Shown here one piece after another: positions 62,404 through 64,000 of a DNA stretch of 64,000 nucleotides; position 1 is the first letter of the stretch; the number at the start of each line of letters is the position of its first letter. The DNA is taken from NCBI GenBank assembly GCA_030652255.1, contig JAUSAZ010000144.1, positions 1 to 64,000 of the forward strand, in the 5' to 3' direction. The stretch comes from Myxococcales bacterium. GTDB taxonomy: Bacteria > Myxococcota_A > Polyangia > Polyangiales > Ga0077539. Under the pieces are notes generated by a model. That model was not told the origin of the DNA. It saw nothing but the letters and a program-made list of their open reading frames with translations, and did no database searches. The translations under genes were made by a program, and so were the position numbers.

Positions 62404-63324
62404 TCAGCCCGGCTCCGAGCGCCCCGAGGTCTCCGCGGCCCAGCCCCGCGGGTGCAGCAGGATCATGCGCGCCCGGTCGTCGAGGGCCTGCCACCCGCGG
62501 CGCAGCTGCGCGTACGCCTCGCCCCCCTCCGCCCGGCGGAGCCCGTCGAGGCAGCGCTCGAAGGCAGCGGCGCGGGCGCGCGGGGTGCGCAGGCGCTGCG
62601 CGAGCAGGGCCCGGACGTGGCCGTGCACCGAACGCGCGGCCACGGGATCGAGCGAGGCCCCGATCACGGCGGTGGTGACGATCGGGCAGAGGCCGTCGAG
62701 GGGCGCGAGCCGCGCGCGGAGCACCCGCGTGGCGGTCGCGATCGCGAGCGCGCGGTCGGGGTCGGAGGGCGCGGGGTCGAGGTCGAAGGGCGGGAGCTCG
62801 TCGATGCGGTGGAGCACCGCGATGATCGCCGGCGGTGGGCCGCGCCGGGGCGTCCACGCCCGGGAGAGCGCGAGCAGGTCTTCGACGTCGTCGTCGACGC
62901 CCGCGTCGACCTCGGTGACCGAGAACACGGCGAGCAGGAGGTCGGGGGGATCGGCCGCGAGCGCGTCGCGGAGCTGCGCGCGCAGGTGGGGGCGGCCCGC
63001 CGCCCGTAGCCCGGGGGTGTCATAGGCGAGCACGGTCCCACCGCCGGGGACCTCCGAGACGGACGCCGCGAGGTCGCCGCCCGTCGACGCGAAGCCCGCG
63101 AGCGCCAGCGCCAGGGAGGACTTGCCCACCGCCCGCCGACCGACGAAGGCCAGCGACGGCGACCACCCCTGGGCCGGCACCTGCCCCAGGCGGAAGCGCG
63201 CGAGCGCAACGCTCGGCGGGCGCTCGACGGAGACCTCGATGCCGGGCACCGCGGGGGCCAGGCTGGCGAGGGCCAGCGAGAGCTCCCGGGCCGCGACGAG
63301 GGGGTCGCGCGCGCGGTCACTCAT
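62404..63324 (-). CDS. P-loop GTPase, unknown
   Basis: Protein of 306 aa. G1/Walker A is GRRAVGKS (62-69) with Ser70 following; DTPG near residue 100 is the G3 motif; HRID around 175 fits G4 (NKxD type, modified). The N-terminal 55 residues and the C-terminal 110 residues are helical and not recognised. It overlaps the next GTPase gene (63317) by 8 nt, so the two are co-transcribed. Possibly membrane- or septum-linked GTPase of the Era/YihA-like superfamily. Confidence 0.8.
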   Translation of the reverse strand: MSDRARDPLVAARELSLALASLAPAVPGIEVSVERPPSVALARFRLGQVPAQGWSPSLAFVGRRAVGKSSLALALAGFASTGGDLAASVSEVPGGGTVLAYDTPGLRAAGRPHLRAQLRDALAADPPDLLLAVFSVTEVDAGVDDDVEDLLALSRAWTPRRGPPPAIIAVLHRIDELPPFDLDPAPSDPDRALAIATATRVLRARLAPLDGLCPIVTTAVIGASLDPVAARSVHGHVRALLAQRLRTPRARAAAFERCLDGLRRAEGGEAYAQLRRGWQALDDRARMILLHPRGWAAETSGRSEPG

Positions 63325-64000
63325 CGGGCTTCGCGACGTCCGGCGGCGGCCCCTCCTCGGCTGCCTGGGTGAAGGCCGCGCGGGCCTCCTGGGCGCTCGC
63401 GCCGTCGATGAAGTAGCGCACCGCGGCCACGCCCAGGGCCCAGGTTCCGGTCGCCGCGACCGCGCCTGACACGGTGGCGCCCACGCCGGGCACCAGCTTG
63501 AGCGCGGCCCGCACGGCCTCGCGCAGCCCGACGCCCGCGCCGACGGTGGCGCCCAGCACGGCGAGCCACTCGCTCACCGCGCGCGGCCCCAGGGAGCGGC
63601 CCGACGCGTAGACGATCCCCGTGAGCATCGACGACTGCAGCGGGATCAACAGCGCGAGGTCGGCGAAGGGCAGCGGCGTCGCGCCCACGACGAAGGACAC
63701 GCTCGTCGCGGTGCCCACGAGGCGCATCGCCACCTTGCGCCGCACCGACCGCGCCCGCTCGAAGGCCCGGGCCGCCTCGATCTGCGCCGACACCGGCAGC
63801 GCCTGGTGCATCTCCAGCGCGAGGGCGTCGAGGCCCCAGCGCCAGTCGGTGACCGCGGCGTCATCGACGAAGCGCTGCCACGTGCACACGGCGACCACCG
63901 GCAGCTCGGCGCCGACGACCCGCTGGATGTGCCCGCGCAGGGTGTCCCTCGCGCGCTCGATGGCCGCGCGCTTCTCGGGGTCGCTCTCGTAGGGCGGCGC
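63317..64000 (-). CDS. GTPase C-terminal part with DUF697-like domain, cut by window edge
   Basis: Partial: the frame is open from 63317 to the window end, giving 227 residues with no start seen. The C-terminal part (FERARSVRRKVAMRLVGTAT, then SVSFVVGATPLPFADLALLI, and a later GAGVGLREAVRAALKLVPGV) fits the DUF697 membrane-associated domain that follows a GTPase in YcjF-like proteins. The upstream fragment (YESDPEKRAAIERARDTLRG, VVGAELPVVAVCTWQRF) looks like the end of the GTPase domain. A GTG at 63896-63898 is not the likely start. Confidence 0.7.
   Translation of the reverse strand, partial: APPYESDPEKRAAIERARDTLRGHIQRVVGAELPVVAVCTWQRFVDDAAVTDWRWGLDALALEMHQALPVSAQIEAARAFERARSVRRKVAMRLVGTATSVSFVVGATPLPFADLALLIPLQSSMLTGIVYASGRSLGPRAVSEWLAVLGATVGAGVGLREAVRAALKLVPGVGATVSGAVAATGTWALGVAAVRYFIDGASAQEARAAFTQAAEEGPPPDVAKPDE

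Overview
This 64 kb window is a chromosomal stretch from a very high-GC bacterium of the Myxococcota, most likely the Polyangia/Sandaracinus side of the phylum. The taxonomic call is inferred from gene content. There is a Ser/Thr kinase fused to a AAA ATPase and TPRs, and about fourteen lipoproteins, several with Asp/Ala-rich linkers. Three proteins carry MopE-type Cys/Asp repeats, one protein ends in a MYXO-CTERM-like tail, and there is a CPBP-family intramembrane protease of the kind that processes such tails. I see no rRNA, tRNA, insertion sequence, prophage, CRISPR array or replication origin. Coding density is very high, no gene-free stretch exceeds about 230 bases, and many neighbouring genes overlap by 4 nt (ATGA/GTGA).

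Layout. 0-7 kb: a large signalling kinase (minus) facing an unknown secreted protein and a stand-alone receiver. 7-11 kb: dnaG-rpoD (minus). 11-16 kb: small conserved genes (DUF962, CPBP protease, HAD hydrolase, pterin dehydratase) and pssA. 16-25 kb: surface lipoproteins (PQQ-type sugar dehydrogenase with a cytochrome-like tail, six-hairpin glycosidase, vWA/MopE protein) around housekeeping ung and HIT genes. 25-30 kb: ahpC-ahpD divergent from a sigma-54 activator with repeated sites between them, an SDR, and an HtrA-like protease without signal peptide next to a 14-bp inverted repeat. 30-34 kb: esterase, LuxR regulator, queD, a PanE-like reductase, rsmE, DUF938. 34-40 kb: a polyisoprenyl-phosphate sugar transferase followed by SGNH, phosphodiester-glycosidase-like and Cys-rich lipoproteins. 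40-44 kb: lipoprotein, OmpR-type regulator, proline iminopeptidase, TPR lipoprotein. 44-50 kb: four minus-strand genes giving a di-heme peroxidase, an eight-TIG protein, an unknown and a protein with three DsbA-like domains. 50-54 kb: ECF sigma, anti-sigma and three envelope proteins. 54-57 kb: an envelope gene set with a divergent AgmX/TonB-like lipoprotein. 57-62 kb: two overlapping MopE-repeat genes, one with a MYXO-CTERM-like tail. 62-64 kb: two overlapping GTPase genes, the last cut by the window edge.

How the genes may work together: the window is dominated by envelope and surface biogenesis (lipoproteins, thiol-disulfide and heme proteins, sugar-lipid synthesis, sorting protease with a candidate substrate) plus regulators (kinase, receivers, bEBP, ECF sigma). 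Several genes lack a Shine-Dalgarno sequence and have a TANNNT hexamer 8-11 nt before the start codon, which suggests leaderless transcription. All function calls come from reading motifs by eye; no database search was run.
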